Shown one piece after another: positions 34,291 through 46,005 of a DNA stretch of 64,000 bases; position 1 is the first letter of the stretch, and each line of letters begins with the position of its first letter. This DNA is from Porites lobata (taxonomy: Eukaryota; Cnidaria; Anthozoa; Scleractinia; Poritidae). Position numbers and translations under genes: made by a program. The DNA is taken from NCBI GenBank assembly GCA_942486035.1, contig CALNXK010000039.1, positions 2,820,001-2,884,000 of the forward strand. The letters are read 5' to 3'. The notes beneath the pieces are model-generated. The model had not been told where the DNA came from. It searched no databases and saw nothing but the letters and a program-made list of their open reading frames with translations.

Positions 34291-35068
34291 ACAATTTCTC
34301 TTTTCAGCTCCATATCAGTTAACTTCTTGATTAATTGATCTTGCAAATTTTTCCTGCTAATGCCGCACCGAAATTACAGTCTTGTCTGTTGGCGAAGATG
34401 CACTAGGTATTTATCCCCCAGCTTCCCTTCATTTTGCCTGAAGACGCGTCACTCGAATGGTATGTTTTCTTCAGCATGAAAATGGTGATCCAATTTCCAA
34501 ATGCACACAGTGTACAGATCCTGATTATTGTTAGCTGGGTCAGGGTCTGCAAAATCCTCGAAAATACCCTGAACTGTAAACGCATAATGATAATGAAAGC
34601 GAATTGTGGAACCCGTTTCTGATTGTTTTAAATTTGCAGAAGTGAATGATTCTGGTATTAAATTGCATATTCTTGATATTGAACAAAAAGACTGCAATGA
34701 ACTTGGTACATATTCCATGGTATAATAGGCCTTTACATGTACTTATTCTTATCAACTACTGAAACAAAGGATAAGTACCGAGAATAAAAAACTATTTTGC
34801 AAAAACATACTCTCTTAACCATGGCAGCCATGGCCGAGATACCTGGAAGAGCAAAGCGGGCCAATTTCCCATATGGAGACCATGGATAACTCAGAATGAA
34901 AAACTAATGATTGGTGTAAAGAAATCCACATTTTTTCGCCACCAGACATTTGGATAATAAATTAAAACTATTTCCCGGAAAAGCAGGCACATGAGACTAT
35001 CGGAGATTTTGACACATGCAGGTTATACTTAATGGTTTTGAGCTAAAACATAAAAAGTCAATTGGCGT
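34291..35068. other. Gene-free stretch
   Basis: I see no recognised gene. Open frames on both strands at about 34400-34755 overlap each other and show no domain. The Gypsy-3 LTR begins at 35069. Confidence 0.35.
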
Positions 35069-35308
35069 TGTAATATTGAAACCTGTGGGGATCCCCATTA
35101 GGAACCCCTGACTGACTTACATGCACACCCCAAAAATGGGGAACTGCGTTGGTCGTGTTTTGACTTGTGCAGGACAGGAACATGGGAGAATAGTTTTTAC
35201 TAGTTTTTGGTTTTAGCTTCATTGAATGATCTTATAATACGGTGTCAGAAACTGGGATAACAGTGGTTATCTGCCCTGCCGAACTGTGAGAAATTATGGG
35301 ACAAGTTA

Positions 35309-36180
35309 ATGGGACAAACAATTTTTATGTTGAGTTGTATTTTTGTCTCTTGTATAATGGCTGAGCGAGATTCTCGAATGCCCGGTTCATTGCTCCTAGA
35401 CACAAATGCTGCTGAGAACTGGAGGAAATTTTTTATGCAGTTTGAGATCTACCTTGTTGCGAAAGGTAAAGATGATTTAGTGGACAAACTGAAGGTAAAT
35501 ATGTTGTTACATTGTGCTGCATCAGAAGCTATTGAAGAGTTCAGTCACTTTGTGTTTACTGATGAAGAAGACAAATATTCGAGGAATTGTGCCAGGGTGC
35601 TAGAAATGTAATTTATGAGCGACTGGTGTTTAAACAGGGAAACCAGAAGGAAGGTGAGAGTACTGACAATTTCGCCAGTGAACTGAAAAGACTGTCGTTA
35701 ACTTGTGAATTTGGTGACCTGTGAGATTCGCTTATTTGTGATCGTATTGTGGAAGGAGTTTAGTCCGACAAATTGCGAGGTGAACTGTTGACGAAATGAG
35801 ATTTAAAGCTGCAAACTTCTCATGATTATTGCCGTACATTTGAGGCATCCGAATTACAGAAATACAAGTTTAACACGCCAACAGTTGCTGGTACTGAAAG
35901 TTCATTTCACCCTCTCAGGAAAGTCAAGGTTCAAGAAAAGACAACTGGTTGTTACTGTAAGTTTTGTGGTTACAAGCACCCATTTACTCAGGCACCTCGC
36001 TGCCTAGCTCTTGGAAAGAAATGCAACAAGTGTAAGAAGGAGAGGCACTTTGTACAAGTGTGCAAAGAATTAGGTGCTGAAGGTTCACAACTTGCAGCTG
36101 TGGAACAGCGGCCTCCAAAGAATCACAATGTTCACGCATATTTCGGATCAGTTGAGCTGGGTAGTGTCTCCAGCACTTGA
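35309..36180 (+). pseudogene. Gypsy-3 gag
   Basis: The particle protein begins at about 35356 with MAERDSRMPGSLLLDTN, a gag-like opening, and continues ENWRKFFMQFEIYLVAKGK. A frameshift near 35600 and further stops (near 35760) break the middle. A double cysteine motif is seen at 35955-36065, with C-x2-C (CKFCGY) and CNKCKKERHF, forming two zinc knuckles. Gag ends near the protease region at about 36180. Confidence 0.75.
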
Positions 36181-36195
36181 AAGAAATCTAAGAGC

Positions 36196-38180
36196 TTGAT
36201 TACTGTCAAAATTGCTGCGAAAGATGTACAGATAAAAGAAGATACTGGTGCAGAAGCTACAGTCGTCCTCTATGAGCTGTACATGGAAATCACAAACAAA
36301 CCTCTTCAGAAAATTCAGCAAGCTTTGAAGCGGTGGCTTGCACCTAAACCCATTTATCCAAAGGGCTCTGTGAGGCTTCCAATCCGATGGGGGAGTGATG
36401 AACTTAACCTGTTGTGTATTGTTGTTGATGGAAATTTTACACCATTGCTGGGTTGTGATGCATGTTTGGACTTAAAAGTCCTCGAGTTTATTAACCTTGA
36501 ACTGATAACTACTCCAGAGTGAAAACAAGCAGAGCAAGAAATGCCAAGTTTCTTCCAAACCGATCCTGTGTTGCACGATTATAAAGATTGTTTTAGTGAT
36601 AAATTTGGCAAGCTACCCAACAAAGTACATTTGGAAGTTAATCCGTCAGTTCCTCCAGTGGTACATCCTCCCAGAAAAATTCCAGTTGCACTTCTTGAAC
36701 CAGCAAGAGAGAAGCTCACAGAGATGGAAGAAGATGGGGTGGGATTATTGTTAAAGAAGAGGAACACACCCCTTGGGTTTCATCTATGCTAGTAATTGAC
36801 AAACGAAAAGTGAAAGAACAGAACACTCCGCTTTCGAAGAATGATGTTCGAATATGTATTGACCCAAGGGACCTAAACAAAGCTCTTAAGAGACGACACT
36901 ATCCAATGGTTACTGTAGAGGAGGTTGCCAACGGATTATCGGGTGCAAAGAGTTTCATGTCCCTTGATGCTTGCAGTGGATACTGGCAGTTCCCAGTGGA
37001 TGATAAAAGCTCAAAGTTCTTAACATTCAATACCCCCTGGGGTCAATATCGATTTACAAGACTTCTTTTTGGCATCTCTTCTGTCCCTGAAATCTACCAA
37101 AGGGAGATGGACAAACTCTTTGAAGGAGTTCCTGCGGAGATTATAGTGGATGATGTCCTGATACATGGCAAAGATCAAACAGATGCTGATCAGAAGTTGA
37201 GAATAATAGTGGATAGAAGCAGAGAAGTAGGATAGAAGTTCAATCCAAAGAAAGTGAAACTTTGTGTACCTGAAGTAAGCTATGTTGGACGTGTGTTCTT
37301 GGCCGAAGGATTGAAACCTGACGCTGATAAAATCCGCATGATCATTGAGATGCCCCGTCCTTCTGACAAAGAAGTTGTACTTTGAATACTAGGAACTGTC
37401 AATTACCTAGACAAGTTCATTGAACACAAAGCCAATCTACAAGAGCCTATTTCACAGCTTACCAAGAAGATGTAGCATTCTTGTTGGAGAAACCACAACA
37501 AGAGGCTTTTGATAAGCTTAAGTCTGTCATCACTAGTGCCCCAGTGTTAGCAAACTTTGATAACAGCAAAGAAACGGTGCTAAGCGTTGATGCCAGCAGC
37601 ACAGGCCTTGGTTCAGTGATCATGCGGGAGGGCAAACCAGTTGCCTTCAGTTCAATGACACTGACTCCCTCAGAGAAAATGTATGCAAATATTGAAAGAG
37701 AGCTGTTAGCTACTGTATCAGGAGTGCAAAAGTTTCACACACGTGTACGGACATAGAGTTATTGTTGAGACAGATGACAAACTGCTGGAGTCAATAAAAA
37801 TATTTGCGAGGTTTGGAATCCCTGAGAAAGTTGTCAGCGACAACGGATTACAGTACAGCAACACCAAAAATGTGTTCAGCAACAACCATGAGTTCAAGAA
37901 ATTCGCTGAAGAGTGGGTATTTTCCCATACAAAGAGCTCACCAGAGTATTCTCAATCAAATGGCGCAGCAGAAAGAACTGTACAGACCGCAAAACGCATT
38001 CTTAAGAAGGCTGCAGCAGAGAACAAAGACCCATTTGAGGGACTGTTTAAGTATCGCAACACCCCATTAGAAGATATCAGTGTGTCACCTGTACAGCTGC
38101 TGATGAGTCAACACACTCAAACCAACCAACTCATCGACATCTCTTGTTACCTTAGCCAGTGGATCGTGATCATGTTCTGA
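36196..38180 (+). pseudogene. Gypsy-3 pol: protease, RT, RNase H, truncated integrase
   Basis: The protease has DTGAEATVVL near 36240-36270. RT follows in two frames: the approach at 36541-36792, then 36786-37235 with ICIDPRDLNKALKRRHYPM, SFMSLDACSGYWQFPVD and the catalytic IVDDVLIHGKD (near 37140-37170). RNase H is at 37481-37756 (ETVLSVDASSTGLGSVIM). Directly after it, near 37780-37800, the sequence is already in the middle of integrase: KVVSDNGLQYSN (second catalytic Asp) and SNGAAERTVQTAKRIL (Glu). The zinc finger and first catalytic Asp are therefore deleted. Stops and frame shifts occur near 36520, 36790, 37235 and 37475. Confidence 0.85.
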
Positions 38181-38768
38181 AATGCTTTATCAGTGACAGC
38201 ATAATGCCAAGTCTTATTATGACAAGCAGAGTAGAGATTTTCCTCCACTGGAAGTTGGGGACAAGGTGCGATGTCGTCAAAATAGTGAGAGGGAATGGCG
38301 CAAAGCTGAAGTAATGCCAAGATCATACATGCTGGAAGATAAGTATAGATGTGCTTACAGGAGAAATAGAAGACAGATTATCTCTGTTCCAAATGATTCT
38401 CCCATGACCAACCTCCCAACCTCGTGACTCTCCTCTGAGTACAAGACACGCACTTGTATTTAAAAACCAGCGCCAAGTCCAGTGACACTAGAGAGACTGA
38501 CAGAAACAAGTTTCACACACTCCCATTACGACCAGATCTAGGCTTCAAGTTAGGAGGCTGCAAAGACTCATTGTATCGTGTTGGGGGGGGGGGAGATGTT
38601 GTAACATTGAAACCTGTGGGGATCCCCCTTAGGCGCCCCTGACTGACTTACATGCACACCCCGAAAACAGGCAACTGTGTGTGTTGTGTCGACTTGCCGG
38701 GGACATGAACATGTTAGAATACTTTTTACTAGTTGTTGATTTTAGCTTCATTGAATGATCTTATAACA

Positions 38769-39719
38769 GGTGGGATAAGCTAGATAGGGATATCCAAGTT
38801 CACAGTGCTCAATCCCACAGATGTTGATTGGTCTATTCACAACCAATTAAACCAGCCTTAGCAAACCACAGCATTTTGACAGGGCTCCAGAGTTAAAAGA
38901 CCTTCCTTGTTGTAACTTTCATGTGAGTGGGATTGACCTAGCTAGCAGGTGAACGTGGGAGTCTAGTGGGCATACTGTGCCACGCTGTTTCACTTAGTGA
39001 TTTCTGCGTTATTCACAGTTTTGTCTTAATCAATGGTCAATTAAAAAAAATAAAAACGGTCCAACCCACTTCTAATAACTAGCCATACCTTACCCTCTAT
39101 AGGGTTATAAAAAACGGGTTAGAAGGTCTTAACCATACGCCCCTAATTAGCCTAAATATTAGTGATCATACGAATTTTGCTCTATACATAAACTTGTAAC
39201 GATTGTTGAGGTGTCCTTAATACGCACTCTTAACTACTATAATATTATTGTAGTAGATACATTGCCAAAATGCTGTAATAGCAATCATAAAAAATTACAT
39301 CACCACTGTACTGGGCTCCGACTGAATCATCTAGGCTTCCTTTGTATGACTGTTTTTGTTTCAAATTAATCGAACCCGATATAGTCAATGTCTTACAACA
39401 AATTGCTACATGAACAAGAATTAACTAACTCAATTTTCCTTTGCTTATTTCCAGTGGTCCTCAAAGAAAGATTTGTACAGATGTTCTTTAGGTCTAATAC
39501 TTTGAGATTTTAGAGCATTCTCTCTTTTGCCATCAAGCAAATATTGCGGCCTTCAGAATAAACTGTGTGTTGAAGATCCACAGCATTGTACACTTCCTTC
39601 TATATACTTTCTGCTTCCAAGCGACCTTCCCAGCGATGATCCTCTTCATCAACGTTTTCTTCACCACATAATGTTGGTGCATTGACATGGCTGCTTTTCT
39701 TTAATTCCGAAAGTCGTGA
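38769..39719. other. Gene-free stretch
   Basis: I recognise no gene or repeat by eye. At 39060-39135 a pair of diverged complementary motifs (CCAACCCACTTCTAA and CGGGTTAGAAGG) could be a short inverted repeat. Confidence 0.35.
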
Positions 39720-41830
39720 AAAAAGCTGCTTATTTGCCGTGCCATTTTCCAGTCCTCTGGCAAAAATACAGGTGAACCCTTCGAGTCCTTAGCTTTCTGC
39801 ATCTCCTTTGCGACTTTGCCTTCTGGCCACGAAGATCCTCATTGAATTCTGCAATCGGAAAACGTTTAACGTTCTCAGAGGTGTTAGTAGCAGTCTTTTG
39901 ACCTTTTAGTGCCCATCCCTGCGAAGTGGGAGCTTCGTTTCCGTTGCTTGTACTAAGCGCTTGGGTTGATGTAGTTGGCACACAGAGTCGTCTGGGAAGC
40001 TTTTTTGGTAGCATGCTGCGCCCATGTTCTTTTCACACTGTCATGAAGTGTTTCGCATTCCAAAACAAGCTTATGAACTCCAGTGTCCATATGATTTTGT
40101 GCTTTGTTTTCTTTTTCAAACTTTACCATGCAGCTTGGTGTCGTCTGTAAACCCAAAATTGTTGAGCTTGCTAATTCCTTTGATTTTGTTTGTCCCACCA
40201 GTTTCATTAGCTAAGTTAATAGCGGCAACAGCTACTCTGCTCCTCGTGACACCTCCATGAGACTTAAGAGCTTCCCTCATATTTGCAGCAGTTGCCACAT
40301 CATGTTTCTTGTTCACATATTGTCTAATGTGTGTTTTCATCGGTGCTATTTTTCTGTCACATATGTCTTTCTCTGCCTGTTGTTCTGAAAAAATCGTATC
40401 TATTGATATGTATCCCAGTTTTTGAACCAGTGCCTGCAATAGCAAGCAACAAGGCTGCATAGTGATAGCAAGCGCCATTGTCTGAGCGAAGAAACACTGC
40501 TGAAATGAATGGCTTCTCTCTCTTAAGAGTCTTTAAAAGATTCTCTACAATGGTTGGGACAGCAAGCCAGTCTTGTTTGCATTCTTCAAATAAATGAGAA
40601 AAACACTGCACTGAATAGCTCTCCTCCTCTTTCTCAATTACACAGCTTACGTGCCAGCTCTTACCTCTCTTCTGAAAGAAATTCCTCATTTGTTCTCTGT
40701 AGTACAGAGGTAAAAATTTCATGGTCTAGTCCATCACGATAAGGCAGCTACTACCTTCAAGCGCACTCAACACATCTTGTTTGGCAAGATCTTGGTTAGC
40801 AGCGCGTAAAGTATGCGCTTTCCATGCACACATAGCTTCTTGTGATTTACCATGCTCAAACTGAAGCTTTTGTTTAGTTAACACATCACCATCCTTGTTG
40901 AATGCATCCTCTATTTCAGCGCCAATCTGTTTAATGACTGTTTCAATTCTGCGACAAGCATCACAATGAATGTCATGAACATGGACTACATGTTCCCTTA
41001 CATGGAGGATCATTGGGGTCACTCAGTGCATACATTGTACAATGGTCTGCACACCTCTCATCCTTGCTCACATGCAATCTGAAGTCGGCTTTAATTAAGG
41101 TATCTCTTTGCATCTGAGAGTTGCTGTTTGGCTTCTTTTCCCCAGTTGGAAGTTATGGCTTAAGCACTTTTGAGAGTATTGACCATGTCTTCAAGTGAAT
41201 CAAAGGCTTGCATGCCCTCTGTGGTAATATAGTGGAGGCCATGCAATGACCTTTGCATGGAAGCGGAGCAGGCTTCTAAAATCCTGAAGAGAGTGCTTTC
41301 GCTTGCTGGATCAAATCCAATTTCTCTGCAGTATGCTTGATATTGTGCAGTAATCCTTGAGGGTATTAGGGTTCTTATCACCGCTGGTATTACAGGATGT
41401 TCACCACTGCCTAGTTTCAGTTTTTGGGTGCCATATGCAACATCTTGAAAGAAGCAAGATCTAGATATATAGTCAACAAAATGATCCATCTTCACAGAGT
41501 CTAGTTGTGTGCAAAAAGGAAGCTTATCATGAATGGGCTGACCTTCGCCTACGTCAGTGGCATGGCAATGGGCTTGGTCAATCCACCATTTTGATAGGCC
41601 TGGGATCATTTCTTGAAGCTCGGTTTTGCTAAAGTCATTTACAAAAAGGGAAAGAATCTGGTGCTTAGTTTGCCAGTTTTCAGTGTTGTTATGGGCGGAT
41701 AGAAGCGTTTGTACAAGGCCAATGTCTATTCGCGACATTTCCAGGTTGAAGAATCGAGCATTATTCTGCTTTGTGCACTTTCTCAGATGATCAGGATGAA
41801 AACATGTCAATCACTTTTTACCCAGCCATC
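39720..41830 (-). pseudogene. DDE-like transposase of an unnamed family common in cnidarians
   Basis: Blocks on the minus strand, from 41830 down: a helical N-terminal part (41160-41810) with PAVIRTLIPSRITAQYQAYC, ESTLFRILEACSASMQRSLH and GLHYITTEGMQAFDSLEDMV. A cysteine pair (DIHCDACRRIE) and a helical segment (SQEAMCAWKAHTLRAANQD) are at 40726-40980. A candidate catalytic core has MD near 40730, TMKFLPLYYREQM after a stop, SAVFLRSDNGACYHYA near 40480, and AEKDICDRKIAPMKTHIRQY near 40320-40380. These three acidic sites (MD, SDNG, KDICD) could be a DDE/DDD triad, but this is inference. The C-terminus is basic. I recognise the family from many uncharacterised cnidarian proteins but cannot name it. 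Stops and frameshifts lie at about 41160, 41020, 40723, 40400 and 40110. No terminal repeats were found. Confidence 0.55.
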
Positions 41831-42739
41831 CATAGGTCAAGAGATATCTATGCCATGGGCACACAGTCAATTCATCTACCTGTTTTTGGCTGGGCGCGAA
41901 AAAACTGCCACGGTTAAAAAGCACTTCAGCTTCACCAATTTGCATTTATCCACATTGCGTTTTTCCACTTACACTGAGTGCGGCCAGATGATCAAATATA
42001 TTATTGGTACACAACTTTACTGGAATAGTAGTAATATCATCTTTTCCTGTTGCAGGTCCACAATGTGAATCATCGGAAAAAAAGGCGCAACTCATTTAGA
42101 AGATGCTGTGGTTTCTAACATCGACAGAGAAGTGATGAACATGTTCCAAAGCGTGAGTATTTTGTAATTAGGATGACTGACAGGTGAAATCCGAAAAAAA
42201 CTAAAGAAAACTTATTCAAGTTTCTTTAAAAGAGCCGTATGAAAATTAAAATATCGAAGTTTTTTGTCGGTTGAATTCAGCTGTCATTCTAATAGACAAA
42301 TTTATATGGAAAATTCCCGAAAGAAGTTTTTTTACTTATTTTTTCTGATGGCCGACGACTCTGCAGACTGTATTAGTGGTGTTGTTCCATCAGCAAATGT
42401 AAACAAAATGGAAACAGTTTTTAAATAAGAAGCTGAATTTTGTATTTTGTAATATACTAAATTTCTCAGAAAGATTTATTTAAGTCTCAGTCAATTTGGA
42501 ATGTGTTGCAAACTACCCGTGACATGACCTTTCATCCGATATTGGCGATGAAATGGACTTTTAACTTTGGTTAACAGAGCTTCTAATATACCAGGTCCCA
42601 AACTTCGGGTTTTTCGCATGTATAGTAATTGAAATAATGAGCACAAAGAAGTATTTCAAATCCTCGTAAACTTCTGTCTTTTTGAGAAAACGATTTTTGA
42701 AAAAGTGGTTTATCAAGCAAATAATAGTTCAAAATTTTT
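41831..42739. other. Gene-free stretch
   Basis: I recognise no gene. The plus-strand frame at 41709-42068 partly overlaps the transposase remnant in antisense and has no domain. Confidence 0.35.
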
Positions 42740-43735
42740 CTATGTGCCAATTATTTTTCCTTTGAGAGATTGATAAATGGTTGTGAGTGGCTGTTGATGA
42801 CCTAGAATGATAGCAGGTCTATTAAAATGCTGCTGAAGGCATTCATTGCAAGTTAAATTAGGTAGGAGAAGCCGTGTAGCACGTCGTTGGACACCCTCAA
42901 TGAACTTTATTAAGGTGACAGACTTTGGACTCCAGATTTCAGAGGCATACTCCAAATGCTAACGCACAAGGGCCACGTAGAGAGATCTAGAAGTTGGCAG
43001 AAACTGATCGCTCCTGCTGCTGAGTGAACAACGGATAAAAGCTAACATCTTAGCTTTGTTCACCTGGGCGTAGATGTGCTCATTGAATCGAGCATCACAA
43101 AGGATGAGAACGCCAAGGTCACGCTGATCCTCCACTCGCTTAAGTGCCTTTCCTCTGATATTGTAATCATAAATTATTGAATTGCGCTTCCTCGTTATCA
43201 TGCAAAGCGAGCATTTATCCATGTTAAAAGCCATCTTCCAAACATCACTCCAGTCAACCAGGTTATCAATGTCACCTTGAAACGGCACACAGTCACTGGC
43301 AGATCTAATAGTGCGGAAGCATTTGGCATCGTCGGCAAACAATGCCAATGTGCTACACTGAGACACAGCACAAGGCATGTCATTGATGAATAACACAAAC
43401 AGAGCAGGAACAAGCAGGGAGCCTTGCGGGACTCCCGAGGTGACCGGTAACCACTCGGGGTTTTTGCCATCGATTACTACACGCTGCTCCCTGTTATCCA
43501 GATAACTTGTGAACCACTGCAGAAGAGGGCCTTTAATTCCAATTTGATCTCTTTTGCTGATCAAGTGGGGGTGCAAGACTGAGTCAAATGCCTTGGAGAA
43601 ATCTAAAAAAGCGACGTCAGTTTGAACACCCTGGTCAATTGCGCTTGTTATCCGATGCACAGTGTCCAAAAGCTGGGTGGTAGTTGAGCGTCCCTTAACA
43701 AAGCCATGCTGCAGCGGATAAATATTACCAGCGAT
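42740..43735 (-). pseudogene. LINE-3 reverse transcriptase, 5'-truncated (Jockey/CR1 group)
   Basis: The minus strand encodes RT motifs in order: a KGRST-type opening near 43690, FLDFSKAFDSVLHPHLI near 43570-43620, VTSGVPQGSLLVPALFVLF near 43380-43440 and the catalytic LFADDAKCFR near 43310-43345. Next come MAFNMDKCSLCMI and the C-terminal helical part with RRATRLLLPNL and GHQQPLTTIYQ, ending near 42740. Only one in-frame stop (about 42958) separates the two long open segments, making it the best-preserved RT in the window. The endonuclease and the first RT blocks are missing, as expected from 5' truncation. The family differs from LINE-1 and LINE-2. Confidence 0.82.
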
Positions 43736-43755
43736 GAAAGAACAGAAACATATCC

Positions 43756-43994
43756 TTAACTTATTAGTTCCTCTGCTATTTTAACAGCTAATTGCTTTTT
43801 CTTTAAAGACCATTGTTTGATGTCAAGTTTCTTTGCAAGTTGCTGGAATTCTTTTGTTACTGCAGTATGTGTCATCGAATTTACACCAAGGAATTCAAGG
43901 ATGACAACAATTGCACTTTGTGTGCTGATGTCCTCTAACCATGAACTTTGCTGTTTGCTTCCAACTTCTTCAAGTGGACCAAGATTTGGTTCAT
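43756..43994 (-). CDS. Candidate terminal exon, unknown gene
   Basis: A clean minus-strand frame of about 79 codons ends at a TAA at 43756-43758. It begins after a pyrimidine-rich tract and AG (TTTATTTTTTTTGAG, ending at 43995), a plausible splice acceptor. Its polar, helical composition looks like real protein: SWLEDISTQSAIVVILEFLG in the first half and LAKKLDIKQWSLKKKQLAVK near the end. I do not recognise a domain. It lies just upstream of the truncated end of LINE-3 on the same strand, with a gap of about 20 bp. It may be the last exon of a host or transposon gene whose other exons lie to the right. None was found up to 45 kb. Confidence 0.35.
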
Positions 43995-45005
43995 CTCAAA
44001 AAAATAAAGAACTAGATAAATAATAAATAATCCTCTTCCTATATGGAGCTTCTCTAGGAAAATGAAAGAAATCATTTCAATTGAGCAAGATAAATGTACA
44101 GAGCAAATGATCCTTAATATGGTGGTTCAATAGACGTTTTTAATACGGATGTGTCCAGCAATGTACAACTCCAATGATAAAAAACATGGCAAAACCTAAA
44201 GAGATAAGGTTAACAAGCATGCAGAATAGTTTTTTCTCAAAAGCTAAAGTTGTAGACGGCAGCCACAGTTGAACGTATTTACATGTCATTTTTAATGCAG
44301 TAAAACACTTAGGCTCAGGTTTTGCTTTGTGCAAAAATAGGCGTGACTAATGAACTGTTAAAAGTCAAAGTAAAGTGTATATTTCATCTGAAGGGCACAG
44401 TTCTTATTGTATCTATGATCCGTCATGAAACTTTTCTCTGTAATGGACGTACATATAGCTGCTCTGCAGATTTTTCAGGGGCTTTTTATCGGCCAGGGAC
44501 TGGTATGTACTTTCTACCTTGGTTTCAAGATTAAACCTTGTCTAGTAATGTGATTGATGATGCAGTGATGTATCGGCCACACTCCCCTAATTTCCAGTTA
44601 CTTCTAGTGACACAATCTAAATACGACTTTGAAAACTGTAGCAACAGTAAGTTAAAGCAGTTACCTGTTGTATTGCTTGAGCCATCATCATTGCTACCCC
44701 CTTACACTTTCTTGGCTCTTATGGCAGGTCTTTGTTCTGCCTGTTAAAAACAAAATTCCCAACAAGAGTTCACTTTTTGTGGTGTTCTATACATGTAGCT
44801 TTGTCTGTGAAAATGTTTACATGGCTAGAACTCTCCCTTTAGTGTTGTCAATTATAAGATATATATCCTTGAGACAACATTTCACTTGATGAGAAGAGGG
44901 AAAGAATTTTTGTACTAATTTAAGAAAAAAGGGGGGATAGTTTTGTCTCGCACTGTAGATTATTATGTACTGTGTTTGCTGTGGTTCACGTCTATCCTGT
45001 TGAAA
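43995..45005. other. Gene-free stretch
   Basis: AT-rich sequence with short overlapping frames and no recognised domain. It could include the decayed N-terminal part of the Harbinger-2 gene that follows. Confidence 0.3.
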
Positions 45006-45009
45006 TATC

Positions 45010-45690
45010 ATTACTCCGAAACAAAAGGGACAAAATTAAACTGCAATTTCAACAGGACAGCAAAATCATGCAAGTTACGTCAACAGAAAATCGTACCACA
45101 GCATTGTGATGCAAGTTCTTGTAGACAGTGATTACCTATTCTGTGATATTGTTGTAGGGTGTCCAGGAAGTGTACATGATGCAAGGGTCTTTTCTAACTC
45201 ACAACTGTACGCTCTCGGGTGTAGTGGGAGGTTATTTCCACCAGATGTGAAAGAGGAAATTTTTGGGCAGGAAATTCACCCTGTTATCTTGACTGATCCA
45301 GTCTACCCCCATGTTAAATTGGCTACTTAAAGGTTACCTAGAGAATGTTAATACCCCCAGGATTCAGAGGCGTTTTAATTATCGTCTCAGTAGAGCCAGG
45401 ATGACAGTTGAGAATACCTTCGGACGCTGGAAAGGAAGGTTTCCAAGATTCTCTAACGGCCTGGATATGGAGGTTGATGGAGCAGTCGAGGTAGTAGCAG
45501 GTGCCTGTGTGATTCATAACATCTGTGAGATGAGAAATGAGCCATATTTTCTAGAGTGGTCGCAAGAAGGTTTCGAACAGCCTGAGGAGGAAGTGATCCA
45601 GGTTAATGAACTGCCTGGATGTGATGCAAGAGACACTCTTGCTGCCTTTTTTATGTCACCGGAAAGCCAAAAATTGGAATTGGAGTAGAC
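45010..45690 (+). pseudogene. PIF/Harbinger transposase catalytic domain (Harbinger-2)
   Basis: This DDE_Tnp_4-type domain would cut and join transposon DNA. From about 45070: YVNRKSYHSIVMQVLVDSDY, then VGCPGSVHDARVFSNSQLYA and PPDVKEEIFGQEIHPVILTD, which carries the second catalytic Asp (LTDPVYP, near 45290). After a frame change at about 45320 follows WLLKGYLENVNTPRIQRRFN, then the Glu block RARMTVENTFGRWKGRFPRF, a CVIHNICE histidine/cysteine block and an acidic tail ending with a stop at 45688. The first catalytic Asp region is scrambled near 45030-45060. It belongs to a different copy from Harbinger-1 and lies on the opposite strand. Confidence 0.82.
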
Positions 45691-45726
45691 CTCCAGCTAT
45701 TGTCATTGCACTTTTAAAAATGAAGT

Positions 45727-46005
45727 AAACAACAGCTAACTGTTGTTGTTTTTATTTAACTGGAGATCAGTGACATGTCTTCATGTTGTTATGTAAGAAG
45801 AGACCCAACTATTGGTAAATGATTACCAATGATGTTCACCATAAAAGAAATGTTGTGTTAAGACTAAACAACAGCTGAGCTGTTGTTGTTATTTTTTCTT
45901 TTCTTTTTACCAGGAGATCAGTTACATTTCTTTACGTTGCTATGTTAGAAGAGACCCAAATAAATGTCGCCAATGATGGTCACCACAAAAAAGCATTGTG
46001 TTATA
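45727..46005 (+). repeat. Tandem duplication, about 139-bp period, each unit headed by a hairpin
   Basis: Two units begin with AAACAACAGCT-AGCTGTTGTTGTT-type palindromes (45727 and 45866). They share GGAGATCAGT.ACAT.TCTT, GTTGCTATGTTAGAAGAGACC and a TCACCA.AAAA end. They lie 40 bp downstream of the Harbinger-2 stop. They may be the 3' end of that transposon; no matching inverted end was located on its left. Confidence 0.55.

Larger units (their letters stand above)
35069..38768 (+). mobile_element. Gypsy (Ty3-like) LTR retrotransposon, Gypsy-3, with both LTRs
   Basis: LTRs of about 170 bp lie at 35069-35239 and 38600-38768. Both start TGTAAYATTGAAACCTGTGG, and the right one ends TTATAACA. 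After the left LTR, GGTGTCAGAAACTGGG looks like a tRNA primer-binding site. Before the right LTR, a run of G with GGGAGATG is the polypurine tract. The flanking 5-mers GGCGT and GGTGG are not a convincing target duplication. At about 3.7 kb the element is shorter than usual for Gypsy, because the first half of integrase is missing. Confidence 0.85.

Noticed and set aside
35064..38773. Target duplication for Gypsy-3 (GGCGT and GGTGG)
   Set aside because: Only three of five bases agree, which is not enough to claim a duplication.
41709..42068. Plus-strand 119-codon frame
   Set aside because: It is largely antisense to the DDE-like transposase and has no recognised motif.
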